A stretch of 54,294 nt of DNA from Vibrio scophthalmi LMG 19158 (GTDB lineage Bacteria > Pseudomonadota > Gammaproteobacteria > Enterobacterales > Vibrionaceae): positions 1-54,294 of the forward strand of contig NZ_AFWE01000201.1 in NCBI RefSeq assembly GCF_000222585.1. The letters are read 5' to 3'. The notes beneath the pieces are model-generated. The model was not told the origin of the DNA. It searched no databases and worked only from the letters and a program-made list of their open reading frames with translations. Within the stretch, counting starts at the first letter, position 1. Each line of letters opens with the position of its first letter. Shown in pieces: positions 8,739 to 17,854 of this stretch. Made by a program: the position numbers and the translations under genes.

Positions 8739-9994
8739 TTAATTTGTTAAACAGTACTCGCTCGCTCACCGGCCGACTCGCAGTCTTTTTTATTGGCATC
8801 TCAATTGCTCTTGGGCTGTTTACTCTCGTCATTTTTTCATTGGCGCTGCATTGGTCAGAAGATCGGGTCGGAGAAAGACGGATTTTACTCGACAAAGATA
8901 TCGCAATTGAACGCTTTGTCGCGGGTGAAAACGGGAAAATTAAGATTGATATCCTGACCACCGCCTATAACGACCTCTCGTTGCTTCCCGAAGTGTATCA
9001 GCACGACTTAAAGGGAAAAAATCACTTTCTCGGCGAGCTCGAACCCTCTCTAGAGCGTGACTCACGCATGGTCTATAAAGGACAATATACCGATCAAGGC
9101 CAACTGCGCGATATCGTACTTTTAACAACGATTGATACGGTTGAATTTAGTGCAGAAGAAATTGTCTACTCCAGTATCATCGTGGTGACAATGATTGCCT
9201 TACTGATGTTTCTCTTTGGCACGCTACTCTACCGTTTGTCTAAACGACTGATTGAGCCACTAAACGGCATTGTTCTGCAACTCGAACAACAAAGCGGCGA
9301 TAGTGAAAGTGAATTCACCATCTCCAACGAAGCAGCACAAGAGTTTCAAGTGCTGACGCAACAACTCAACCAATACCGCAGTGATCTTCATTTAGTCTTA
9401 AAGCGCGAACAAGCCTTTGCCCGCTATGCCAGCCATGAGTTAAGAACCCCAATAACAGTAGTGAAAGGTGCAAACAAACTACTCGCTCGATCTGAACAAA
9501 CCGAATTTAATCAGCGTCAAATATCCCGTATCGACAGTGCGACAGTTCAAATGAGCAGCATGGTTGATGCATTGTTGAGCCTAGTTCGTTACGAACGCAA
9601 CACAGACGATACGCCATTACGCAGGGTCACCGAGAGCGAACTCAATACGATCGTGATGAGCAACTCATCGCAAGCCCATGAGAAAGCATTGAGCATCAAT
9701 CTGTTGATTGAATCGTTACCACAGGTGCAAGCCACCCCCGCAGTGCTGAATATGATCCTGGGTAATCTCATCCGTAACGCGATTGCCGCAACAGCTCATG
9801 GGGAAGTGACGATTCACGTAACCGAACAAAGAGTGACCATCACCGATGATGGAGCAGGGCTCAGTGATCAACCCTCTTTGCATGGGCACGGTCTTGGTTT
9901 GCTGATCGTTGAAGATCTCAGCCGACGCTACCAATGGCATTTTGAATTATACAACCATCCAACGCGTGGTTGCGTAGCCAAAATAACGTTTTAG
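8735..9994 (+). CDS. sensor histidine kinase
   Basis: The 419-residue inner-membrane kinase has a first membrane helix (about residues 14-36), a periplasmic region of about 100 residues, a second helix (about 145-165), and a HisKA domain with FARYASHELRTPITVVKGA (phospho-His near residue 232). A HATPase domain follows with NLIRNAIAATAHG (N box) and DDGAGLSD plus HGHGLGLLIVEDL (G boxes). It partners the response regulator immediately upstream (4-bp overlap). The periplasmic ligand is not recognisable. Confidence 0.92.
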   Translation: MINLLNSTRSLTGRLAVFFIGISIALGLFTLVIFSLALHWSEDRVGERRILLDKDIAIERFVAGENGKIKIDILTTAYNDLSLLPEVYQHDLKGKNHFLGELEPSLERDSRMVYKGQYTDQGQLRDIVLLTTIDTVEFSAEEIVYSSIIVVTMIALLMFLFGTLLYRLSKRLIEPLNGIVLQLEQQSGDSESEFTISNEAAQEFQVLTQQLNQYRSDLHLVLKREQAFARYASHELRTPITVVKGANKLLARSEQTEFNQRQISRIDSATVQMSSMVDALLSLVRYERNTDDTPLRRVTESELNTIVMSNSSQAHEKALSINLLIESLPQVQATPAVLNMILGNLIRNAIAATAHGEVTIHVTEQRVTITDDGAGLSDQPSLHGHGLGLLIVEDLSRRYQWHFELYNHPTRGCVAKITF

Positions 9995-10106
9995 TACTCA
10001 AACGCTGATGAGAAAGTAAAGTCTTTATGGGGTGGCTAAGGTATTATGTGCTTTGATAACATCGCCTTAGCCTAACTAGAATAGTGACACGATAAAGTAC
10101 CGCCTT

Positions 10107-11000
10107 ATGAAGCTTGCCGACACGCCCATCACCCAGCACCAATTTGCCAATATTGATTTTTATCTCAAGCGTGATGACCAGTTACATAGTCACTTTTCTG
10201 GAAACAAAGCTCGAAAGTTCATGGCCCTATTGGAACAAGACTTTCCACAAGTAGATACCCTCATTGGCTACGGAAGCCCGCAAGCTAACTCGCTCTATTC
10301 GATGGCAGCACTCGCTAGCATTAAAGGTTGGCAGTTAGAGTTTTACGTTGATCGTATCCCTGAATGGCTAAAAGAGCGACCGATGGGCAATTATCGCGGC
10401 GCATTAGAACTTGGGGCGAAAATTATCGCCACCGCAGAGAGTGGACTGCATCCTACCGACTATATTGCTAACGTTCGTCAACCTAATGAAAATTGTTTAG
10501 TTGTACCTGAAGGTGGCCGCTGCTCGTTAGCTGAATTTGGCGTAAATCAGTTGGCATCAGAGATTCTCAGTTGGGTTCGATTACAAGCCAATAAACAGTT
10601 TGTCGTCGGACTGCCAGCAGGCACGGGCACCACCGCACTTTTCCTCCATAAAGCGCTCAAGGTACATGGCATTGAAGTTCTTACATGTGCCTGTGTGGGC
10701 GGAAAAGAGTATCTCACCAAGCAGTTCGACGAATTGGGAGAGACCGATCACCCCACTATTCTTGAACTAGAAAACAAACACCATTTTGGTAAATTGTATC
10801 AAGACGACTATCTGATTTGGCAACAGCTACTGAGCGAAACGAATGTGGAGTTTGACTTACTCTACGATCCGATGATGTGGCACTGCCTATTAAATTGGTA
10901 TCCAAATAATACCGACAAGCCTATTATCTATATTCACCAAGGTGGGTTATTAGGCAACGAGAGTATGTTGCCTCGCTATCAACGCAAATTCGACGTGTAA
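10107..11000 (+). CDS. PLP enzyme of the ACC deaminase / D-cysteine desulfhydrase family
   Basis: The 297-residue protein belongs to fold-type II PLP enzymes: FYLKRDDQLHSHFSGNKARKF near residues 17-37 carries the GNKARK lysine that binds PLP, and GLPAGTGTTA near residue 170 fits the phosphate-binding loop. Members remove sulfide from D-cysteine or deaminate 1-aminocyclopropane-1-carboxylate; the substrate here is not certain. It is a single gene after the two-component system and is followed 41 bases later by a small exported protein. Confidence 0.8.
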   Translation: MKLADTPITQHQFANIDFYLKRDDQLHSHFSGNKARKFMALLEQDFPQVDTLIGYGSPQANSLYSMAALASIKGWQLEFYVDRIPEWLKERPMGNYRGALELGAKIIATAESGLHPTDYIANVRQPNENCLVVPEGGRCSLAEFGVNQLASEILSWVRLQANKQFVVGLPAGTGTTALFLHKALKVHGIEVLTCACVGGKEYLTKQFDELGETDHPTILELENKHHFGKLYQDDYLIWQQLLSETNVEFDLLYDPMMWHCLLNWYPNNTDKPIIYIHQGGLLGNESMLPRYQRKFDV

Positions 11001-11041
11001 TCCAAAGCACGAAGACGAAAAGCAAATATTAGGAGAGAAAA

Positions 11042-11353
11042 ATGGCATTGAGGTTAAACCGCGCAGTCATGTTGGCGCTCGTTCCGATTCTTCTTCTCAC
11101 CTATGGCCATCATGCACTTGCAAATAGTGAGACAAAAAGCTTCTCTACGCCCAAAAAAACGGCAGTGATCGTCAACAGCTCCAATGTCAAACACCGCATC
11201 TGCTATTACCAAGACCAAGCTTATTCCCTTGGTGCTCTTATCGAAGTCGGTGGCTATATTATGCGCTGTGATAATGCGAATGATTTTGAAAGCAACGGCG
11301 CGTTAAAATGGATTACTCTAGATAAGTCGAACCTAGACCATTCTCAACCTTAG
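11042..11353 (+). CDS. small exported protein, DUF1496-like
   Basis: A 103-residue protein with a signal peptide (LALVPILLLTYGHHALA, cleavage probably after ALA near residue 27). The mature part has two cysteines in HRICYYQDQAYSLGALIEVGG and MRCD, a pattern I associate with DUF1496 proteins of Vibrio, likely periplasmic and perhaps disulfide-bonded. An AGGAG Shine-Dalgarno precedes the ATG. Function is unknown; the family assignment is from memory and tentative. Confidence 0.65.
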   Translation: MALRLNRAVMLALVPILLLTYGHHALANSETKSFSTPKKTAVIVNSSNVKHRICYYQDQAYSLGALIEVGGYIMRCDNANDFESNGALKWITLDKSNLDHSQP

Positions 11354-11371
11354 TGGCAGTTTCTCATGCCG

Positions 11372-11400
11372 TTGATAGTGACTATCCTATTCACTATCAA
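11372..11400. repeat. perfect 10-bp inverted repeat
   Basis: TTGATAGTGA and TCACTATCAA face each other across 9 bases in the gap before the cytochrome c peroxidase gene. No T-run follows on the plus strand, so it is either a weak terminator of the upstream gene or an operator. Confidence 0.6.
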
Positions 11401-11559
11401 AGAAAAAGAGGAAAATACTACAGCAGCAAACATTGCCTAACACCTCAATAAAACTAGCCTTAACGGTTCTCAAACCACGGTCATATTGCATTGCAAAATT
11501 GAATTAATGTGAAACGCAACTAAATTCATAGTAAGGGAATAACGCTTTGGCAGGCAGAT

Positions 11560-12537
11560 ATGAGATGCAAGACATGGATAGTGACGTTCTTTATTTTTTC
11601 TCCTGTGGTTATCGCACATGACCATAGTCATGACGATCATGCGCAAGAAGTTGTTGAGTTACGCTTAATTGAACCAATACCACAACATACAGAATTTAAC
11701 CGAGACATCGCTAAGCTCGGTTGGGTATTGTTTAACGATCCTAATCTATCTTCCAATCAAGCTGTCAGTTGCCAATCTTGCCATGATTTATCGACTAATG
11801 GGGCAGAAACCACACGTGTATCAACCGGTGTCAATGGCATTGGTCTGCGCAATTCACTAACCGTATTTAACACCGCACTGAACTATCGTTTCTTTTGGGA
11901 TGGCAGAGCCAATACCTTAGAAGAACAAATTAACGGCCCTATTACTAATCCTTTAGAAATGGATTCTGATTGGCCGCAAATAGAGCGTTATGTTTCACGC
12001 TCGGCCCGCTATCAACAACTTTTTTCTTCAGCTGATAACCTTCCAATTACAAGTGACTCAATTCGTTTTGCCTTAGCGGAATTCATGCGGTCACTGCAAA
12101 CCCCTAACTCCGATTTTGACCGCTTCTTACAAGGCGATGGAACAGCCCTTTCAGCACAAGAGCTACGGGGATGGCAAACCTTTCAAGCGGTGGGTTGCGT
12201 TCAATGCCATCAAGGTCAGAATGTTGGTGGAAATATGATCCAAAAATTTGGTTATTTCACTCCTATCAATTCGATTCAAGATACGGGTAAGCATCTCATC
12301 ACCGAGCAAGGCCAAGACAAATTTTACTTCCGGGTTGCGAGCTTAAGAAATGTCGCTCAAACACCGCCTTACTTTCACGATGGTAGAACCGAAACACTAG
12401 AACAAGCCATTAAGGTGATGGCTCAGGGGCAACTCGGGATCACCATGAATAGCGATACAATCTCTGACGTTGAGGCCTTTCTTCACACGCTTAGCGCACC
12501 AAGGCCAAGGATCTTAGAGGAGTTTGAAAATGAATAG
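11560..12537 (+). CDS. di-haem cytochrome c peroxidase
   Basis: The 325-residue protein has a signal peptide, then a His/Asp-rich stretch (HDHSHDDHAQ) just after it, and two haem-binding CxxCH motifs, CQSCH (near residue 71) and CVQCH (near residue 217), as in bacterial CCP/MauG peroxidases. These periplasmic enzymes reduce hydrogen peroxide using electrons from cytochromes, or oxidise other substrates in MauG-like members. The stop overlaps the hybrid kinase downstream by 8 bp, suggesting one transcript and a shared task such as peroxide or redox sensing (inference). The His-rich segment could bind metal. Confidence 0.9.
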   Translation: MRCKTWIVTFFIFSPVVIAHDHSHDDHAQEVVELRLIEPIPQHTEFNRDIAKLGWVLFNDPNLSSNQAVSCQSCHDLSTNGAETTRVSTGVNGIGLRNSLTVFNTALNYRFFWDGRANTLEEQINGPITNPLEMDSDWPQIERYVSRSARYQQLFSSADNLPITSDSIRFALAEFMRSLQTPNSDFDRFLQGDGTALSAQELRGWQTFQAVGCVQCHQGQNVGGNMIQKFGYFTPINSIQDTGKHLITEQGQDKFYFRVASLRNVAQTPPYFHDGRTETLEQAIKVMAQGQLGITMNSDTISDVEAFLHTLSAPRPRILEEFENE

Positions 12538-14926
12538 CCCTAAAATCGTTACACTGCTCCTCTCATCCATTGTCGCTGCGCTTTTTACCGTTGCCTATAT
12601 GAGCTATCAAAACAGCCGTCACATCGAAAACACACTCACCGATGTCACCACGGTTGGGCACGAATTATTGGGCCATAGAGATACCATTTTGAACTACCAG
12701 TATCAGCAGCAACGACGCCATTTTTTGATCACTCAGAGAATTACTGAAATTGAAAAGTTGGCCAAAGCCATGCTGAAAAAGAACACGACAATTACCTGGT
12801 TTCCTATTAGTAGCAACGTAAATAAAACCAACCAGCAATTAGCCTCATTTGAGCAAAAGCTAATCCATACCAGTACCATGCTAGATATGCTCGTGGGTAT
12901 CCAAGTGGCTCGGAAATACGCTTACTTATCTTTAGAGTCCTTATTCAAGCAAGCACTAAACGAGCGAAACAATTTGGGTCTAGAATGGCACTTTGTTGAT
13001 TTTATGAATCAGCATTTGCTTGATAACAATGTAGCCAATCCACAAATCAAACAATTTGCAATGCAACTTCGCCAAATAGACGAGCGAAGAACGTCATTAC
13101 GGACTGATTTGCTCAATGAGCATAATTATGAATTTATCGAAAAAACCGAAACGGCCTTACGCCAATATAGCCATAGTGAACTCAACAATGCACTAATGTA
13201 CTGCCTGGGGGCCGTCACCGTTTTGATACTAATGTTCTCGATTCAAGCTTATTTGCGTTTCACCCACTTAAAAGCGCTCAATAAAGAGATGGCAGCAGCA
13301 TCAGAAAAAGCCTTAAACGCGGCTAAAGCAAAATCACAGTTTCTTGCCACGATGAGTCATGAGTTACGCACCCCAATGAATGGTGTGTTGGGCATTGCCC
13401 AAATTATTGCAGGAGAAACAAAAGAGAGCGCCACTAAAAAAAATGTCGGTATTATTCTGGAATCAGGCCAACACCTCATGACGGTGCTCAACGATATTCT
13501 CGACTTTTCAAAAATTGAAGAGAACAAATTAGAACTCGAGGCTGTTCACTTTCATCTTAACCAAATCCTCATGCCGGTTGTCAGTGCCATCACCCCGCTC
13601 GCTGAAGAAAAAAACTTAACCTTAGAAATCAACAATCAGATTCCCGACAACATCTATTTAATCGGTGATAGTGCAAGGCTAAGACAAATCCTATTTAACT
13701 TAACGGGTAATGCGATAAAATTTACCGCCAAAGGCAAGATCACCATTCAAGCTCAACTCGACAATATCATGCCGTCTCATCTCATTCTTAGTGTTTCCGA
13801 CACGGGGATCGGTATTCCTCCACATAAGCACGACGCTATTTTTGCCTCATTTGAACAAGCCGATGCTTCAACGACTCGTAAGTTTGGTGGCAGTGGATTA
13901 GGTTTAGCCATCGTAAAAAAACTCACCGAACTCATGGACGGTACCATCACCTTAATCAGCCGCGAAAATGTCGGTAGCACATTTACCATAACCATTCCCC
14001 TCCCTCGAGGAGAAAAGGCGATTGTTGCCAATCAAGATCCCGTTAGTGCTTCACCGCTAGAAACCCGCCCACTCCATATTTTGCTCGCCGAAGATAACCG
14101 CGTAAATGCGATTGTCGCTAAAGGCTTCTGTAACAAACTAGGTCATCGTGTTGATATCGCAGAAAATGGACAAATCGCCATAGATAAAGCAACAAAAGAA
14201 TCATACGACCTGATCCTAATGGACAATCATATGCCTGAAATGAATGGCATCGAAGCGACCCATTATTTACGTCATGTACTTGGCATTAAGACATTAATAT
14301 TTGCTTACACCGCCGATGTGTTCCGCGAGGCTCATGACGATTTTATCAATGCAGGGGCGGACCATGTTCTCACTAAACCATTACAAAATGAAAGCTTCTA
14401 CGATGCGATCAGTAACTTCAGCCATCGTATTCAAACCCAGAACACACCGGCACTGCCAGGCACCAATGTGATTCATTTACATCGTGAAAATGTCCAAGAT
14501 TTACGCTTGACTGAAGAAGAACTGTCAAAAAGTGAATTACTCAACGAAGTAAAGCAAGATATCGATATCTACCAGAGTTTGTTGCAATCTCTAATTGAAG
14601 ATTTTGAAACTCATATCGATGAGCTTATTATCGGCTTTGAGGCTGCCGATACTGAGCAATTGGGTAAAACATTACACTGCTTGAAAGGGATAACGCTCAA
14701 TCTGCAACTTGATAATCTCGCCAATCTAACCATCGAAATGGAGCAACAGGTCCGTGAGAGTAAGATACCGTGTATCGATAACTTTCAAAAATTGATCAAT
14801 CGACTCAGTGTCAATATTCACCAAGGTAACCGACTAATAGAAAAAAACATCGATGCTGTAATAGAGAGCAATGAAACTGCGCACGCTAATAAAGGCCTAA
14901 TGATGAAAAATAACCTATCGCGATAA
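12530..14926 (+). CDS. hybrid sensor histidine kinase with receiver and HPt
   Basis: The 798-residue protein has a membrane helix (about residues 5-25), an all-helical periplasmic sensor of about 200 residues, a second helix (about 223-245) and HisKA (FLATMSHELRTPMNG, His near residue 276). HATPase (DTGIGIPP, FGGSGLGLAIVKK), a receiver (LLAEDN, phospho-Asp in LILMDNHMP near residue 563) and a C-terminal HPt with HCLKG near residue 713 follow. An upstream TTG at 12524 is in frame, but AGGAG is placed correctly for the ATG at 12530. The sensor resembles helical DAHL-type domains by impression only. Overlap with the peroxidase gene suggests functional coupling. Confidence 0.88.
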   Translation: MNSPKIVTLLLSSIVAALFTVAYMSYQNSRHIENTLTDVTTVGHELLGHRDTILNYQYQQQRRHFLITQRITEIEKLAKAMLKKNTTITWFPISSNVNKTNQQLASFEQKLIHTSTMLDMLVGIQVARKYAYLSLESLFKQALNERNNLGLEWHFVDFMNQHLLDNNVANPQIKQFAMQLRQIDERRTSLRTDLLNEHNYEFIEKTETALRQYSHSELNNALMYCLGAVTVLILMFSIQAYLRFTHLKALNKEMAAASEKALNAAKAKSQFLATMSHELRTPMNGVLGIAQIIAGETKESATKKNVGIILESGQHLMTVLNDILDFSKIEENKLELEAVHFHLNQILMPVVSAITPLAEEKNLTLEINNQIPDNIYLIGDSARLRQILFNLTGNAIKFTAKGKITIQAQLDNIMPSHLILSVSDTGIGIPPHKHDAIFASFEQADASTTRKFGGSGLGLAIVKKLTELMDGTITLISRENVGSTFTITIPLPRGEKAIVANQDPVSASPLETRPLHILLAEDNRVNAIVAKGFCNKLGHRVDIAENGQIAIDKATKESYDLILMDNHMPEMNGIEATHYLRHVLGIKTLIFAYTADVFREAHDDFINAGADHVLTKPLQNESFYDAISNFSHRIQTQNTPALPGTNVIHLHRENVQDLRLTEEELSKSELLNEVKQDIDIYQSLLQSLIEDFETHIDELIIGFEAADTEQLGKTLHCLKGITLNLQLDNLANLTIEMEQQVRESKIPCIDNFQKLINRLSVNIHQGNRLIEKNIDAVIESNETAHANKGLMMKNNLSR

Positions 14927-15025
14927 AACACGATGGATTTTTTCAGCCATGATAGCTAAAGTATCGCTCCTAAATTTTTAGAACTGGTTTCAATAATAAC
15001 GAAAGCAGTTAACCGAGACGATGCC

Positions 15026-15274
15026 ATGATTACTGATGATAAAATTATTGAAACTTTAGACGAGCTAAAAGCGTTTCTACTTGCTGTAGAGAGTGGCGTA
15101 CTAGGCCTACAAAACGTCGCAGGTTTGGCACTCGCGACACACAATAGCAGCGGTCGTCACTTTGTTGCAGTACTTGATGATAAACATCAGCTGCTGCTAG
15201 GTCGCTGGGTCAGCGAAGAAGTCTTTAAAACAGGTCAAGATATGGTTCGCAACGGCGTTAAACCGACCCACTAA
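15026..15274 (+). CDS. small protein of unknown function
   Basis: An 82-residue acidic, probably cytoplasmic protein with no signal peptide or membrane segment. It has a helical N-terminal half (DELKAFLLAVESGVLGLQNVA) followed by a likely beta-rich part (RHFVAVLDDKHQLLLGRWV). I do not recognise the family. It stands alone, 99 bases after the hybrid kinase, and is followed by a strong terminator; both support it being a real gene. Confidence 0.6.
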   Translation: MITDDKIIETLDELKAFLLAVESGVLGLQNVAGLALATHNSSGRHFVAVLDDKHQLLLGRWVSEEVFKTGQDMVRNGVKPTH

Positions 15275-15303
15275 ACCCCATCAGGTTACGCTCATCCAAT
15301 GAT

Positions 15304-15341
15304 AAAGGCCGTCTTCAACACTATCTTTGAAGACGGCCTTT
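15304..15341. terminator. bidirectional terminator
   Basis: A perfect 15-bp stem (arms begin aaaggccgtc and end gacggccttt) closes an 8-base loop. It separates the plus-strand small gene from the minus-strand amidohydrolase and can serve both. Confidence 0.85.
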
Positions 15342-15432
15342 ATTTTTCTAGCTGACTATTTTTCGATCGCCTTGGCTCATCTCATTCTCAAGTGATTGAC
15401 TCGCAACACTCGAGCTAAAACAAGAGACGTCA

Positions 15433-16863
15433 CTAGTCCATCAAGCTTTTCGATTTAATTGCTTTTTTCGCCAACTCTTTGGCAAACGCACTGATATCAG
15501 CCTCCATTGCATCAATCGTGCTGCGTACATCATCGAGCGCGACCGTCTGCATCTGGCGATTTTCCATCACAACTTCACCGTTCACAATGGTTGTATCCAC
15601 ATTGCTTGGGTTAGCTTGAAATACCAGTGTTGCGTATGGATCATAGTTTGGCATCATGTTCGCTGATTGCGTTTCGACAATAATGATATCCGCTTGCTTG
15701 CCTACTTCCAAAGAGCCTATACGCTCTTCCATATGCAAAGCCTTCGCACCGCCCATCGTTGCCATTTCAATCACTTGTTCTGGGATCATAATGGTTCGAT
15801 CATCATGTTTAAGACGCTGCATCGTGCTGGCATAGCTCAACGTGCGCCATAGATCGACTTGATTTGAGCTCATTGGCCCATCAGTACCTAACCCCAAGCG
15901 AACATCTGTGCGATACATCTCCCACGCTGGCGCCATTCCTGTCGCGCCTTTAGCATTTGCCATTGGGTTATAAGCCACGCCCGCATCAGCCTGTTTAACC
16001 AACTCAATGTCCTTTTCAGAGAAATGAATCCCGTGGGCTAACACCACACGTTCATCCAAAACACCAATTTGCGCCATGTACTCAACTGGTGAACTAGCTT
16101 GGTGCTCTTCCTTAATGCGCGCTTCTTCATTAGGGAATTCCGCCACGTGGATCAACACTGGCACATCTTGCTGTTTAGAAAGTTGATTGATTTGCTGGAG
16201 TTTTTCTTTACTCACGGTATACACCGCATGTGGAGCATAAGCAGGCGTGATCAAAGGATCACCTTTGTACTGGTCAATAAAGCTCTGCGCGTACTCAATA
16301 CCACCATAAGGAGCACTGCTATCCACCACTGGGAATTTAATTACGGTTTGGCCAAGTACGGCACGCAAGCCCACTTCTTTAGTCGCTTTGGCCATCTCAT
16401 CCATGTGGTAGTACATATCGGCATAAGTCGTCACACCACTTTGCGCTAAGTCGATGGCGCCTAATTTCGTCGCATTGTAGATAAGCTCACGGCTGAGCTT
16501 CTCTCCCTCTAACGGAAAGAAGTAAGCAAACAATCGATTCGAAATGCCCTCTTCGCCCAAACCACGAAACGCAATCATCGGCAGATGGTTATGAGTATTA
16601 ATCATGCCCGGCATCACAATTCCATCTTGTGCATCAATCAGCTTCGGTGCACGGTATTGCTCAGCAAGATCCGCCTCACCCACCGCAACGATTTTGTCGT
16701 CTTTCACCACAACAACACCATTTTCAATCACTGACATATTGCCATCAATCGTTAGTACTTCGCCGTTAGTGATGATGAGATCGGCATTGTAGCTTGGCGC
16801 AAACTGCGCACAACCAGTAAGCGCTAGCGTAATAATAGAGGCCAGCAAAGTAGGTTTGTTCAT
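15433..16863 (-). CDS. amidohydrolase, methylthioadenosine/S-adenosylhomocysteine deaminase family, lipoprotein
   Basis: The 476-residue protein starts with a lipoprotein signal (ITLALTGCAQ, lipidated Cys near residue 18), so it is likely membrane-anchored on the periplasmic side, unlike most cytoplasmic relatives. The metal-dependent hydrolase core follows: GMINTHNHLP (HxH near residue 92), LIHVAE, VVLAHGIHFSE and LGTDGPMSSNQVD. These are the marks of the MtaD/TrzA/SsnA-type deaminases that act on adenosine-like or triazine substrates. It is a single gene with its own terminator. The substrate cannot be told from sequence. Confidence 0.85.
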   Translation of the reverse strand: MNKPTLLASIITLALTGCAQFAPSYNADLIITNGEVLTIDGNMSVIENGVVVVKDDKIVAVGEADLAEQYRAPKLIDAQDGIVMPGMINTHNHLPMIAFRGLGEEGISNRLFAYFFPLEGEKLSRELIYNATKLGAIDLAQSGVTTYADMYYHMDEMAKATKEVGLRAVLGQTVIKFPVVDSSAPYGGIEYAQSFIDQYKGDPLITPAYAPHAVYTVSKEKLQQINQLSKQQDVPVLIHVAEFPNEEARIKEEHQASSPVEYMAQIGVLDERVVLAHGIHFSEKDIELVKQADAGVAYNPMANAKGATGMAPAWEMYRTDVRLGLGTDGPMSSNQVDLWRTLSYASTMQRLKHDDRTIMIPEQVIEMATMGGAKALHMEERIGSLEVGKQADIIIVETQSANMMPNYDPYATLVFQANPSNVDTTIVNGEVVMENRQMQTVALDDVRSTIDAMEADISAFAKELAKKAIKSKSLMD

Positions 16864-17042
16864 TATTGTTCTCTTTAAATCGGCAATTAAGCAAACGTTA
16901 AACTAAAATCGCGCGCATCATAAAAGAGCCCATCAACCAAAGCGAACAGTAAGATGTAAAAGAATGAGATCGTGAACAAAAAAATCGTCACTTCGCTGAA
17001 GAAATCGACAGAATCCTATCGTTCTATCTTTGATACGAATTT

Positions 17043-17098
17043 TTGCCCGCTTTGGTAGTTTTTTGCCCAGCCCAAGCAATATCTTGCCCTACAAGCAA
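17043..17098 (+). promoter_or_regulatory. phased TTGCCC repeats upstream of hcp
   Basis: TTGCCC occurs at 17043, 17063 and 17084, i.e. every 20-21 bases or about two helical turns. The second and third are each followed by GCAA (17076, 17095), making TTGC-N9-GCAA and TTGC-N7-GCAA. They lie 40-100 bases upstream of a sigma-54-like promoter, where an enhancer-binding activator such as VasH would bind. Binding is inference. Confidence 0.4.
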
Positions 17099-17139
17099 AA
17101 TTATCACTGTAACAGACTGATTTTGCTTACTTCTAACTT

Positions 17140-17154
17140 TGGCACACAACTTGA
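17140..17154 (+). promoter_or_regulatory. sigma-54-like promoter of hcp
   Basis: TGGCACACAACTTGA matches the -24/-12 consensus TGGCAC-N5-TTGC except at the last base. It is about 47 bases upstream of the hcp start. RpoN/VasH control of hcp genes is established in Vibrio cholerae. Confidence 0.5.
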
Positions 17155-17200
17155 CTATAGATAAGGGAATTTATGTAACTTAACTCAAAAGGAATGAAAC

Positions 17201-17719
17201 ATGCCAACTCCATGTTATATCTCAATCGAAGGCGAAACTCAGGGACTTATCACTGCGGGCGCTTGTACTGCAGATTCAATTGGCGACTCTTACGTAGAAG
17301 GCCATGAAGATGAAATGCTAGTACAGCGCTTTGATCACACGGTAACCGTACCGACCGATCCTCAATCTGGTCAACCTTCAGGTCAGCGTGTGCACAAACC
17401 ATTCAAATTCACAGTGTCACTAAACAAAGCCGTTCCACTGCTTTACAACGCGCTTTCTTCTGGTGAAAAAATGAAGAACATCGAACTGAAATGGTACCGT
17501 ACTTCAATTGAAGGTAAACAAGAGAACTTCTTTACTACCAAACTTGAAAACGCCTCTATCGTTGATATTCAATGTGAAATGCCTCACTGCCAAGATCCAG
17601 CTATGGCGGACTTTACTCAAAATCTTACTGTGTCTCTTTCTTACCGTAAGATCACTTGGGATCACGTCAACGCAGGTACTTCTGGTTCTGACGATTGGCG
17701 TAAACCTGTCGAAGCTTAA
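17201..17719 (+). CDS. hcp: type VI secretion tube protein Hcp
   Basis: Hcp hexamers stack into the inner tube that is fired by the type VI secretion system. The 172-residue product matches Vibrio Hcp at full length: MPTPCYISIEGETQG at the start, GHEDEMLVQRFDHTV, QRVHKPFKFTVSLNKAVPLLYNAL and GTSGSDDWRKPVEA at the end. It opens an auxiliary cluster (hcp-vgrG-DUF4123-effector-immunity), the same order as the VCA0017-VCA0021 cluster of V. cholerae. A sigma-54-like promoter precedes it and a hairpin separates it from vgrG, which would allow Hcp to be made in excess of VgrG. Confidence 0.95.
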   Translation: MPTPCYISIEGETQGLITAGACTADSIGDSYVEGHEDEMLVQRFDHTVTVPTDPQSGQPSGQRVHKPFKFTVSLNKAVPLLYNALSSGEKMKNIELKWYRTSIEGKQENFFTTKLENASIVDIQCEMPHCQDPAMADFTQNLTVSLSYRKITWDHVNAGTSGSDDWRKPVEA

Positions 17720-17732
17720 TCGCTTGCGACAA

Positions 17733-17756
17733 TTAGCCCGTCATTTGGCGGGCTAA
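17733..17756 (+). repeat. hairpin between hcp and vgrG
   Basis: TTAGCCCG and CGGGCTAA form a perfect 8-bp stem with an 8-base loop, followed only by AAATTT. It may stabilise the hcp 3' end or weakly attenuate transcription into vgrG. Confidence 0.5.
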
Positions 17757-17854
17757 ATTTCCATATTAATTAATGCCTTAAGCAAGACATTACTACGTAG
17801 TCTCTTGCTTAGGGCTTTGATGTTTAAGATTTTGATATTTAGACAGGGACGACT

